64,000 nucleotides of DNA from CAVTWD01 sp963738325. GTDB lineage: Bacteria > Actinomycetota > Acidimicrobiia > Acidimicrobiales > Ilumatobacteraceae. The stretch covers positions 744,001 to 808,000 of the forward strand of contig CAVTWD010000009.1 of the NCBI GenBank assembly GCA_963738325.1, given 5' to 3'. Of the stretch, positions 26,317-34,963 are shown in pieces. The translations under genes and the position numbers were made by a program. Each line of letters opens with the position of its first letter. Position 1 is the stretch's first letter. Below the pieces are notes generated by a model, which made no database searches, was not told where the DNA came from, and worked only from the letters and a program-made list of their open reading frames with translations.

Positions 26317-26671
26317 ATGACGGCGCCCGTCGGTCCCTACACGCCGGTCGTGCGGGCCGGCGACTGGATCATCGTCTCCGGCCAGCTCGGCCTCGTCGAA
26401 GGACGTCTCGTCGAAGGAGGCGTCGCCGCCCAGACCCGCCAAGCCGTGGCCAACGTGGCGGCGCAGCTGGCGAGCGTCGGCGCGTCGCTCGGCGACGTGG
26501 CCAAGACGCTGTGCTTCCTGGCCGACATGGGTGACTTCGCCGCCTTCAACGAGGCCTACGTCGACGGACTTCGGCGATCACCGCCCGGCGCGCTCGACGA
26601 TCGGTGTCGGGGGCTGCCCCTCGGCGGCCTGGTCGAGATCGAAGCGTGGGCATACAGGCCCACCGACGTAG
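26317..26671 (+). CDS. RidA-family enamine/imine deaminase (internal frame breaks)
   Basis: The protein begins MTAPVGPYTPVVRAGDWIIV and continues SGQLGLVEGRLVEGGVAAQT, VANVAAQLASVGASLGDVAK and DMGDFAAFNEAYVDG, the RidA/YjgF fold. Between about 26570 and 26630 the reading shifts: the next frame gives FGDHRPARSTIGVGG, and the original frame resumes with LPLGGLVEIEAWAY. RidA proteins hydrolyse reactive enamines such as 2-aminoacrylate made by PLP enzymes, which fits the PLP decarboxylase downstream. The exact C-terminus is uncertain because of the shifts. Confidence 0.75.
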
Positions 26672-26683
26672 ATTGCCCTCGTG

Positions 26684-26839
26684 GCCGGGGCCATCGTCAT
26701 GGTCGTGATCCTCGCTGCTGTTCCCGTTCCTGGTGGGGATCGGCGGTCTCGTGCTGGCCGCGTTCCTGGGTTGGTACCTGAACGACGACGCCGAGCGACG
26801 CGCTTCGAAGGCAGCGAGCTGGCCGAGCTCAACCGGTAG
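26684..26839 (+). CDS. Small single-helix membrane protein (frame breaks)
   Basis: Joining three frames gives VAGAIVMVVILA, LFPFLVGIGGLVLAAFLGWY with LNDDAERR, and FEGSELAELNR before a stop. This is a protein of about 50 residues with one or two hydrophobic helices and a charged tail. The coordinates are approximate. It lies between ridA and the decarboxylase in the same direction. I recognise no family. Confidence 0.4.
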   Translation, partial: AGAIVMVVILAAVPVPGGDRRSRAGRVPGLVPERRRRATRFEGSELAELNR

Positions 26840-26847
26840 CGCGCTCG

Positions 26848-28210
26848 GTGCACCGGCAGGACAGCTCGACCGAAGTCCTCACCGAGGCCATCCTGCGCTA
26901 CGCCGTGGAGCGCATCCGCCTCGATCCGCCTCCACTCGACCATCCCCGATCCGAAGCCGAGCTGCGGGCGATGGCCGGGCACACCATCACGGCCGACGGC
27001 CTCGGCGGGCTCGAGGCGCTGCGCCTGTTCGGAGAGGTGCTCGCGCCCGCGTGCATCTCGGTCGACCATCCCCGGTACCTCGTCGTTCGTGCCGGGCGCG
27101 CCCACCGAGGCGGCCATCCTGTTCGACCTCGTCGTCGGGGCCTCGTGCATCTATGCGGGCTCGTGGCTCGAAGGCGCTGGCGCCGTCTTCGCCGAGAACG
27201 AGGCCCTCCGCTGGCTGACGGACGTCGCCGGCCTGCCGCCCGCGGCGGGCGGGGTGTTCGTGTCAGGCGGCTCGGCCGCCAACCTGAGCGGCCTCGTGGC
27301 GGCCCGGTATGCATGGCGCGCCGCAGACACCGCTCGGCTCGCTCGGCGTGCGCTGATCGTCGCCGGGAGCGGTGCCCATTCCTCGATCTCGGCGGCGGCC
27401 CGGGTCATGGATGCCGACGTGCTCGCCGTCCCCTCCGGGCCCGACCATCGGCTCACCGGGGTCGCCGTCCGGCAGGCGCTCGACGAGCTCTCAGCCGAGG
27501 ACAGGCGAGCGCGTCGTGGCGGTCGTGGCCACCGCGGGTACCACTAACGCGGGCATCGTCGACGACCTGGCGGGCGTCGGTGGCGTCGCCCGAGAGCGGG
27601 GGCTCTGGTTCCACGTCGACGGGGCATACGGGGCGGCCGCGATGGTGGCGCCGAGCGTCCGCGATCTCTTCCAGGGCGTCGACCTCGCTGACAGCCTCGT
27701 GGTCGATCCTCACAAGTGGTTGTTCGCCCCGTTCGACTGCGCCGCGCTCCTCTACCGCCAACCGGCCATCGCTCGGGCCGCCTTCACCCAGCACGCCGAA
27801 TACCTCGACGTGCTCACCGAGCGGCCGGAGTGGAACCCGAGTGACTACGCCTACCACCTCACCCGGCGCGCCCGAGGCTTGCCGTTCTGGTTCTCGCTCG
27901 CCACCCACGGCACGCACGCGTATGCCGCGGCGATCGAGCAATCACTCGCCCTCGCGCGCCAGGCCGGCGAGCTGATCGACCGCACCCCGCACGTGCAGCT
28001 GGTGCGACCCCCGGGTTGACCGTCGTGCTGTTCCGCCGTCCCGGTTGGAGCCCGGAGGACTACGAGGCGTGGAGCCAGCGCATGCTCGACGAAGGGCTGA
28101 CGTTGACGGTGCCCACGTCCTGGGAGGGCGAGACGATCCTGCGATTCTGTTTCGTGAACCCCTCGACCACGCTCGACGACGTGCAGCTCATCCTCCGCAC
28201 GCTGGCGTGA
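26848..28210 (+). CDS. PLP-dependent group II amino acid decarboxylase (three frame breaks)
   Basis: The pieces in order are RYAVERIRLDPPPLDHP, then (shift near 27080) FVPGAPTEAAILFDLVVGAS and GGVFVSGGSAANLSGLVAAR, then (shift near 27505) VVAVVATAGTTNAGIVDDLA, LWFHVDGAYGAAAMVAP and the PLP-lysine motif SLVVDPHKWLFAPFDC, then (shift near 28015) WEGETILRFCFVNPSTT. This is the glutamate/aromatic-amino-acid decarboxylase family. Corrected length is about 453 residues, normal for the family. Substrate cannot be assigned. The upstream RidA homologue may detoxify its reactive intermediates. Confidence 0.85.
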
Positions 28211-28346
28211 GTCGAGCACTCCGCCGTCCATGGCCGCTCTCCCGGGGCGAGGGGTAAGGTCCGCGGCCGCTGGACCGACCTCAGCGGGAGAGGTGGCGGT
28301 CGCGGCGCGGCCGCGAGCGCTCGACCTCATCGAGAAAGGAGCCCCT

Positions 28347-29118
28347 GTGGGCAAGACCTGGAACTACATCAAGGCCTGGTTCGGCAAGAAGAGCGAGGAG
28401 ATCAAGGACCCCGAGATCGAGGTCGAGCAGGCCATCACCGAAGCCCGCAAGCGGGATCAGGAGCTGCGGAACCAGGCCGCCCAAGTCATCGCGCACCGGA
28501 CGCAGGTCGCCCAGCAGCTCGAGGACGCGTCGAGCGACGTCGCCGAGGCCAAAGAGCTCGCGCGAACAGGCGCTCCTCAAGGCCGACGCTGCCACGAAGG
28601 CCGGCAACGCGGCCGAGGCCGACAAGTGGAACACGACGGCCCAGCAGATCGCGCTCAAGATGCAGTCGGCGCAGAACACCTCCGACATGCTGAAGTCACA
28701 GCTCACGACCGCGGACGTGCAGGCCGAGAAGGCCAAGCAGGCCGTCAAGAACAACGCGAATGCGGTCTCCGAGCTGGCGGCCAAGCGGATGGCGCTCCTG
28801 GGTCAGCTCCAGGCAGCCAAGATGCAGGAGAGCGTCAACCGGGCGGTCGATTCGATGACGGCCACGGTCGGCCAGGACGCTCCGAGCCTCGACGAGGTGG
28901 AGCAGAAGATCCAGGCTCGCATGGCACAGGCGTCAGCCAAGGCCGAGCTCACCGAGGCCACCTCGCCGGAGGCAGCCATCGCCGAGCTGAAGACCGCTTC
29001 CCTGCAGGCGCAGGCGAGCTCGGCACTCGACTCGCTGCGGGCCGAGCTGGGCATCGGCCCCCCGCCCGAGTTGCCGGCGGCCACGCCACAGGCCGACACC
29101 CCTCCGCCCAGCAGCTGA
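28347..29118 (+). CDS. pspA: PspA/IM30-family membrane-associated protein (one frame break)
   Basis: After an AAAGGAG ribosome-binding site the GTG at 28347 starts a protein of about 257 residues that is almost entirely helical. It opens TWNYIKAWFGKKSEEIKDPE and IEVEQAITEARKRDQELRNQ, typical PspA N-terminal helices. A break near 28562 joins SSDVAEAKEL to REQALLKADAATKAGNAAEA. Later parts (QIALKMQSAQNTSDMLKSQL) form the long coiled coil, and a Pro-rich tail ends it. PspA proteins coat and stabilise stressed membranes. No PspB/PspC or ClgR-like gene is adjacent. Confidence 0.82.
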
Positions 29119-29177
29119 CGCGCCGGACCGGTCAGGTCGCAGATGTTTCGCCGCCCCGGTGGCCGGCTCGTCTGTGC

Positions 29178-29471
29178 TCAGGTCTGAGGCGCCCCCTCGG
29201 TGGCCGGCTCGCTCGCGGCCGCCTCGCTCCCAGCGGTCCCGCCGTCGGCATTTTCGGGCGCCTCGGGCGGCGACTCGTCGTAGTACACCATCATCACGTG
29301 GTTGAGGTTCACGACCGTGAGCGGGCCGAACGAGCCATCGTCGTAGACCGGTTCGAGGACGACCTCGTCGCGATCGACTTGCTTCACCAGGCCCTCGACC
29401 GCCGACCCGTCGACGAAGTCGAGGTGGATGACCACCCGGGCATCGCCCCAGACCTCGAGCATCTTGCGCAT
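29178..29471 (-). CDS. Conserved small protein of unknown function
   Basis: This is a 97-residue protein. The ordered part, MRKMLEVWGDARVVIHLDFV to TVVNLNHVMMVYYDES, consists of alternating hydrophobic strands separated by charged turns, resembling a small beta-barrel of the Sm/PRC type, but this is only a visual impression. The C-terminal 35 residues are acidic and Ala/Gly-rich. It lies immediately upstream of nothing obvious and is convergent with pspA. I do not recognise the family. Confidence 0.6.
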   Translation of the reverse strand: MRKMLEVWGDARVVIHLDFVDGSAVEGLVKQVDRDEVVLEPVYDDGSFGPLTVVNLNHVMMVYYDESPPEAPENADGGTAGSEAAASEPATEGAPQT

Positions 29472-29697
29472 CGTGTTCACCGGAGCAGTCTGCCCCACCC
29501 TGCCCAGTGCCCTCCCTTTCTAACCTCGGCCCCGCCTCGCCGCGCCCGTTCGACCTTCCCCGCGGCCGGAGCGAGGCAGCTGATCCTGCGAAGTTCGGTC
29601 GCTTCGCGGCCCGGTTCGGGAGGAGCGGCCGGTTCGGGGTCGGGCGGGGCTGGCTCGGGACGGGCGGGTGGCCGGTCGGAAGTCGCGGTGCGAGCGC

Positions 29698-30379
29698 TCA
29701 GAGGATCCAGCGGCTCTGACCGAAGCGGTACCCGACCGAGCGCACGGTTTGGATGAGTCCGGCGTGCTCCTCGCTCAGCTTGGCCCGCAGGCGACGGATG
29801 TGGACGTCGACCGTCCTCGCTCCGCCGTAGTACTCGTACCCCCACACCCGGCTGAGCAGGATCTCCCGCGTGAAGACCTTCCCGGGATGCTGCGCCAGGA
29901 ACTTGAGCAGCTCGTACTCCATGTACGTGAGGTCGAGCGGTCGCCCGGCGATCGACGCCTGGTACGTCTCGAGGTTGAGGAGCAGCGACCCGTACTCGAC
30001 GATCTCCGGTCTGACTCCGCCCCCCTTCTTCCAGAACAGGTGCTTCAGGCGCGCTTCCAGCTCGCGGGGATGGAACGGCGCGATGCAGAAGTCGTCGAAC
30101 AGGTCATCGCGCAGCTCCAGGTCGCCGAGTTGGGCCCCCGAGACGAGCAGGAGCACGGGCGCCACCGGCACGTCCTTCTTGCGGATGGCCCGGCAGAACG
30201 CCCAGGCCGACTCGGGGTCGCGCGTCGACGGACACGACGGCTCCGGCCCAGCCGTCATTCGGCTCGACCCGGTTGGCCACCTCGCTGGAAGAGGCCGCCT
30301 TCCACGGGTAGCCGGCCAGGTCAACGGTCTGGGCGAGCTCCGGCGGCGGAGGCTCGGGGTAGACGAGGATGGGCTCCAT
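29698..30379 (-). CDS. glnR: GlnR-like OmpR-family response regulator with atypical receiver (one frame break)
   Basis: The C-terminal half is an OmpR-type winged helix: RPLDLTYMEYELLKFLAQHP, GKVFTREILLSRVWGYEYYG and RTVDVHIRRLRAKLS. The N-terminal receiver lacks clear phosphorylation residues (MEPILVYPEPPPPELAQTVD, then APVLLLVSGAQLGDLEL), as in actinobacterial GlnR. A shift near 30225 joins the halves. The gene is just downstream of a leftward glutamine synthetase and close to a second, which is strong context for GlnR, the nitrogen-assimilation regulator. The ATG at 30377-30379 is 11 bases from the synthetase stop, so the two are probably cotranscribed. Confidence 0.8.
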
Positions 30380-30390
30380 CGGTGCGTAGT

Positions 30391-31719
30391 TCACAGCGTG
30401 CGCAGGTAGCGGTCGATCTCGAATGGTGTCACCTGAGCCTTGTACCCGCGCCACTCACTTCGCTTGTTGCGCAGGAACCACTCGAAGATGTGCTCCCCGA
30501 GCGTTTCGGCGACGAGCTCGGAGCGTTCCATCTCCCTGAGCGCCTCGGAGAGCGATTGCGGCAGCGGGTCCAGCCCTTCGGCGGCGCGCTCCTCGTCGGT
30601 GAGCTCGAAGATGTTGGTCGACGCCTCCGCGGGGAGCTCGTAGCCCTCCTCGATGCCCCGCAGGCCGGCTGCCAGCAGCACCGAGAAGCTGAGGTACGGG
30701 TTGCAGGCCGGATCGGGGGCCCGGTACTCGATGCGGGTCGATTGCGACTTCTGCTTGGCCACCGGCACCCGAACGAGCGCCGAGCGGTTGTTGCGCGCCC
30801 AGCTCACGTAGACCGGCGCCTCGAAGCCGGGGATGAGGCGTTTGTACGAGTTCACCGTCTGGTTGGTGACCGCGGTGATCTCGTGGGCGTGAGTCAGGAG
30901 GCCAGCGATGAAGCCCTTGGCCACCTTGGAGAGCTTGTACGGATCACCGCCGTCGTGGAAAGCGTTCTCGTCGCCCTCGAACAGGCTCATGTGGGTGTGC
31001 ATGCCGGAGCCCTGGACGCCTTGGAGCGGCTTCGGCATGAACGTGGCGTACAGGCCCTCGGTGGAAGCCGCCTCCCGCACGACGAGCCGGAACGTCATGA
31101 CGCTGTCGGCCATCGTGAGCGCGTCGGTGTGTCGCAGGTCGATCTCGTGCTGGCTGGGCGAGTCCTCGTGGAACGAGTACTCGACCGGGATGCCCATCGC
31201 CTCCAGCGTCTGGATCGTCTTCTTGCGCAGCGAGCCCGCCACGTCGGCCGTGGTGAGGTCGAAGTAGGAGCCGCTGTCGATGGGCTGGGGCTGGCCATCA
31301 TCGCCGGGCGCGAAGTAGAAGAACTCCATCTCGGGCGCGACGAAGAACGTGAAGCCCCGCTCCCGAGCCCTGTCGAGGTTGCGCCGCAGCACCTGGCGGG
31401 GATCGCCTTCGAACGGCGTGCCGTCGAGATTGAAGATGTCGCAGAACATCCGGGCCTCGGGCGCGTGCGGGTCGGCCCACGGGAGCAGCTCGAAGCTGTT
31501 GGCGTCGGGGCGGGCGAGCACGTCGCTCTCCTGCACCCGCGAGAAGCCGTCGATCGAGGATCCGTCGAAGGTCATGCCCTCGTCGAGCGCGTTCTCGAGC
31601 TCGGCGGGGCTGATGGCGAAGCTCTTGAGCTGGCCGAGCACGTCGGTGAACCACAGCCGGATGAGCCGGACGCCGCGCTCCTCCACCGAGCGCAGCACAT
31701 AGTCCTGCTGGCGTTCCAC
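30391..31719 (-). CDS. Glutamine synthetase, GSI-alpha-like
   Basis: The 442-residue protein has the N-terminal beta-grasp domain (RLIRLWFTDVLGQLKSFAIS, MTFDGSSIDGFSRVQESD) and the catalytic domain with FFVAPEMEFFYF (metal site), YSFHEDSPSQHEIDLRHTDA, GSGMHTHMSLF, NSYKRLIPGFEAPVYVSWAR and TRIEYRAPDPACNPYL. It lacks the NLYDLPPEE adenylylation loop, so unlike the neighbouring glnA it should not be a target of GlnE. This is the GSI-alpha/GlnA2-like subgroup, in which some members use other amine acceptors. It is divergent from glnA, with a shared 150-base promoter region. Confidence 0.9.
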   Translation of the reverse strand: MERQQDYVLRSVEERGVRLIRLWFTDVLGQLKSFAISPAELENALDEGMTFDGSSIDGFSRVQESDVLARPDANSFELLPWADPHAPEARMFCDIFNLDGTPFEGDPRQVLRRNLDRARERGFTFFVAPEMEFFYFAPGDDGQPQPIDSGSYFDLTTADVAGSLRKKTIQTLEAMGIPVEYSFHEDSPSQHEIDLRHTDALTMADSVMTFRLVVREAASTEGLYATFMPKPLQGVQGSGMHTHMSLFEGDENAFHDGGDPYKLSKVAKGFIAGLLTHAHEITAVTNQTVNSYKRLIPGFEAPVYVSWARNNRSALVRVPVAKQKSQSTRIEYRAPDPACNPYLSFSVLLAAGLRGIEEGYELPAEASTNIFELTDEERAAEGLDPLPQSLSEALREMERSELVAETLGEHIFEWFLRNKRSEWRGYKAQVTPFEIDRYLRTL

Positions 31720-31863
31720 CCCCCGATCTTCTCGGAGCGCGCCCCGATGAGCCAGGATGCTGGCGGCAGTTCATACGACGTTCACATATGGGCAACGGCG
31801 GGGAAATCGCTGCCGACGAACCTTCCCGCCGAGCAACGAGGGTTGCTCGACCCTCGCGTCATC

Positions 31864-31869
31864 AGGAGG
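31864..31869 (+). promoter_or_regulatory. Ribosome-binding site deciding the glnA start
   Basis: AGGAGG lies four bases ahead of the GTG at 31874. It supports that GTG as the glnA start over the longer upstream reading in the same frame that begins near 31757. Confidence 0.75.
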
Positions 31870-31873
31870 CATC

Positions 31874-33299
31874 GTGACTGATCGGAACCCAGCCGAAGTC
31901 CTGGGCATGGTCGAGTCGGAGGGAGTGGAGTTCATCGACCTGCGCTTCTGCGACCTTCCCGGCATCATGCAGCACGTCACCATCCCGGCAGGCGTGCTGA
32001 GCGAGGGCACGTTCGAGGACGGCCACGGCTTCGACGGCTCGTCGATCCGCGGGTTCCAGGAGATCCAGGAGTCGGACATGCTGCTCATGCCCGACCCGAC
32101 CACCGCGTACCTCGACCCGTTCCGGGCCCGCAAGACGATGGTGCTGTACTGCTTCGTCGCCGATCCGGTGACGGGGGAGAGCTACTCGCCGCGACCCCCG
32201 CTACATCGCCAAGAAGGCCGAGGAGTACCTGAAGTCCACGGGTGTGGCCGACACCGCCTACTTCGGGCCCGAGCCGGAGTTCTTCGTCTTCGACGACGTC
32301 CGCTTCGAGTACAGCTCCCACAAGGCGATGCACTACGTCGACTCGATCGAGGGCGTCTGGAACACCGGCCGCGACGAAGGCCCCAACCTCGCCTACAAGC
32401 CCCGCACCAAGCAGGGCTACTTCCCCGTTCCGCCGATGGACCACTACCAGGACCTCCGCTCGGAGATGGCGGCGACGCTCATGCAGCTCGGGATCGATGT
32501 CGAGCTGCACCACCATGAGGTCGCGTCCGGAGGTCAGGGGGAGATCGGCACGAGGTTCAACACCCTCCTCGGCATGGGCGACCAGTTGATGACGTTCAAG
32601 TACGTGCTGAAGAACGTCGCCCGCAGGCACGGGAAGTCGCTGACGTTCATGCCGAAGCCGATCTTCCAGGACAACGGCTCCGGCATGCACACCCACCAGT
32701 CGCTGTGGAAGGGCGGTGAGCCGCTGTTCTTCGACGAGAAGGGCTACGCCGGGCTGTCCGACCTCGCCCGGTGGTACATCGGCGGCCTGCTCGCCCACGC
32801 ACCGTCGATCCTCGCCTTCGCGGCGCCGACGACGAACTCGTACAAGCGGCTGGTGCCCGGCTACGAAGCGCCGGTCAACCTGGTGTACAGCCAGCGCAAC
32901 CGCTCGGCGTCGTGTCGCATCCCGCTCGCGCAGCGCAGCCCGAAGGCGAAGCGCGTCGAGTTCCGTTGCCCCGACGGGTCGTCGAACCCGTACCTCGCCT
33001 TCGCCGCCATGATGCTCGGCGGTCTCGACGGGGTGCTCAACAAGATCGAGCCCCCGCCGCCCGTGGACAAGGACCTGTACGACCTGCCGCCGGAGGAGTT
33101 GGCCATGGTGCCGCAGGTGCCCGCTTCGCTCGACGCCGCCCTCGCCGCCCTCGCCGAAGACCACGCCTACCTCACCGCGGGCGGCGTGTTCACCGATGAC
33201 CTGATCGAGACGTACGTTGAGTACAAACGGGTCAACGAGATCGACGAGGTCCGCCTGCGCCCGCACCCGTACGAGTTCTTCCTCTATTACGACATCTAG
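31874..33299 (+). CDS. glnA: Glutamine synthetase type I (GSI-beta, adenylylatable), one frame break
   Basis: The corrected length is 474 residues, normal for GlnA. It starts TDRNPAEVLGMVESEGVEFI, with GHGFDGSSIRGFQEIQESDM in the N-terminal domain. A surplus C near 32193 breaks the frame between GESYS and RDPRYIAKKAEEYL. The catalytic domain has YFGPEPEFFVFDDV, LHHHEVASGGQGEI, GSGMHTHQSLWKGG and NSYKRLVPGYEAPVNLVYSQ. The loop KDLYDLPPEELAMV carries the tyrosine modified by adenylylation, and glnE is encoded at 40777-43458. The enzyme makes glutamine from glutamate, ammonia and ATP and is the main assimilation enzyme here. Confidence 0.95.
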
Positions 33300-33734
33300 A
33301 CGAAAACCGCAGCTGACCTGCTAGGGCGCTAGTTGGCGGGTCCGTGACACCGGGGTGAGACGCGACGCCAACACCGCGTCGACCGCACGCCGGGCACGGT
33401 CCTCAGATGCCGGGGACGAGTGGGCGTACACCCTCAGCGAGAGCGCCTCGCTGGGCGGGGGCGATCAGGGCCTCACGCTCCTGATGCCGTCCTTCGCGTC
33501 GCTTCGCCGGCAGGTTCGGCGCGGCCGGCGATGTCGAGCTTGGTGTAGATGTCCGGCCTGAGCGGATCACGAATCGCGCGCGAGCAGCTCTCGCACGTGT
33601 TCGGCTACGGAGGCTTCGAGCCGTAGAACGTTCCAGGAACCCATGCCACCGCCGTAGTGCTCTACCCGTGGGCCGGGCTCCTTGCTGGGCCGGAGCCAAC
33701 CGGGTCCGAGGTCATAGGGCCGACCGGAGGCGCG
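33300..33734. other. Gene-free interval
   Basis: These 435 bases between the converging glnA and RDD genes show no convincing coding region, RNA or repeat. Short open frames here have only Arg/Ala-rich GC-driven composition. Confidence 0.5.
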
Positions 33735-34238
33735 TCAGCGCTTGGCGAGGAAGCGGAGGTGTGCGCCACGAGCGTCCCAGGCGTACACGACACTCGTTCG
33801 CGCGATGAGGTCGTGAAGGGCGCGGCGGTCACGGCGGAGCAAGATGAGGAGGAAGCCGAAGCCCAGCAACAGGAAGCTCAGCGGGAACGCGAGAACGCGG
33901 AGGACCGCGTGCCGGGCGTCGAGCTCGCTTCCATCAGTGCGGACCGCTCGTATGCCGAGCAGCGCCATGCCGAAGGTGTGGCCTGCGACGGCCAGCGGGT
34001 AGGTGCAGTACAGGAACCCCCATGCGACCAGCGCGATGTCGGAGACGAGCGGCGCATTCGACAGACGGACGGTATCGGACAACAGCAGCGACATGATGTA
34101 TTCGACCAGATGGCCACCGATCCAGAACAGGATCCCGATGGTCACGAGATCGACGATGAAGGCCTCGAAGCGCGTCACGAAACCCACGTAGCGCCCCCGC
34201 AGCCCTGGGTCGCGGCGGGCGACGCGCTGGGTCGTCAC
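33735..34238 (-). CDS. RDD-family membrane protein
   Basis: The 167-residue protein starts LRGRYVGFVTRFEAFIVDLV, containing the Arg-Asp residues that name the family. Further helices lie around IALVAWGFLYCTYPLAVAGH and AFPLSFLLLGFGFLLILLRR. The turn TFGMALLGIRAVRTDG and the final DRRALHDLIARTSVVY are family hallmarks. It is the third gene of an overlapping operon: its GTG at 34236-34238 overlaps the stop of the repeat protein. RDD proteins are membrane proteins of uncertain function; some act as ion antiporters. Confidence 0.85.
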   Translation of the reverse strand: MTTQRVARRDPGLRGRYVGFVTRFEAFIVDLVTIGILFWIGGHLVEYIMSLLLSDTVRLSNAPLVSDIALVAWGFLYCTYPLAVAGHTFGMALLGIRAVRTDGSELDARHAVLRVLAFPLSFLLLGFGFLLILLRRDRRALHDLIARTSVVYAWDARGAHLRFLAKR

Positions 34239-34963
34239 GCCGCGACATCCGGAGTGGGGAGGAGCACGGAGGGGCCCCCGAGGGAGGACGACGGGTCGCG
34301 GCGAAGCAGACGATCGACCCAGCGATGCACGAACGAGTCGAGCCCGACGCCCTGGCTTCGCACCAGGTCCACGGTGCGCACCATGACCGCGGATCCCGAG
34401 CGGGTGATGACATCCCCGAGCTCGGTGTTCGCGATGAGTGTGTTGATGTCGACGCGCCGCAGCACAGCGTTCACGTCGAGCGAGGCGACGATCCGCTCGA
34501 TGTCGAGCCGGTCGACGATCGACTGGACGTCCAGGCGGGCCACGAGAGCATCGAGATCGGCCCTCGCCAGAACGGCATCGATGTCGACGCGGCTGATGAC
34601 TTGGTTGATGTCGAGACGTCCCACGAGCTCATCGAGATCGACATCGGACAGCACGGCGTTCAGGTCGAGCCGCGCCACGAGGGCCTGTATGTCGAGACGC
34701 TCCACGATCGCCTGAACGTCGAGCTTCTCGACGACGGCGTCGAGATCGACGCGTTCAATGACCGCCTCGACGTCCAGCTTGTCGACGACGGCTTGGACGT
34801 CGACCCGCTGCACCACCTCGTCGACGTCGATGGCTCCGACGACTCCCGGGACGACCTCAATGGCGACGGACTGGACGATCTCGCTCGCCCCCTCGAGGAG
34901 CGACTCGACGAGGCCCTGGCGCTCGCGCCTCTGCCGGCGCCTACTTCGCCGGCCGCGAGCCAC
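34235..34963 (-). CDS. Protein of sixteen tandem nonapeptide repeats
   Basis: This is a 242-residue protein. After a basic N-terminus (RGRRSRRRQRRERQG) and a helix (VESLLEGASEIVQSVAIEVV), the nucleotides 34400-34831 encode sixteen uninterrupted nine-residue units, for example VDVQAVVDK, LDVEAVIER, VDLDAVVEK, LDIQALVAR, VDIDAVLAR. The consensus is [LV]-D-[VIL]-x-x-[VIL]-[VIL]-x-[RK]. The C-terminus (VRTVDLVRSQGVGLDSFVHR) is not repeated. The GTG at 34961-34963 overlaps the acyltransferase gene by about 20 bases and the stop overlaps the RDD start, so the three genes are probably translated together. I know no function for this repeat. Confidence 0.75.
   Translation of the reverse strand: MARGRRSRRRQRRERQGLVESLLEGASEIVQSVAIEVVPGVVGAIDVDEVVQRVDVQAVVDKLDVEAVIERVDLDAVVEKLDVQAIVERLDIQALVARLDLNAVLSDVDLDELVGRLDINQVISRVDIDAVLARADLDALVARLDVQSIVDRLDIERIVASLDVNAVLRRVDINTLIANTELGDVITRSGSAVMVRTVDLVRSQGVGLDSFVHRWVDRLLRRDPSSSLGGPSVLLPTPDVAA
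34400..34831 (-). repeat. Sixteen 27-bp coding repeats
   Basis: This 432-base stretch encodes sixteen 9-residue units with no insertion between them. The DNA copies are diverged although the aspartate at position 2 is kept in every unit but the last, so selection appears to act on the protein. No frame breaks occur here. Confidence 0.85.

Noticed and set aside
28660..29118. Separate gene for the C-terminal part of PspA
   Set aside because: The residues continue the PspA coiled coil without loss once one surplus base is removed near 28562.
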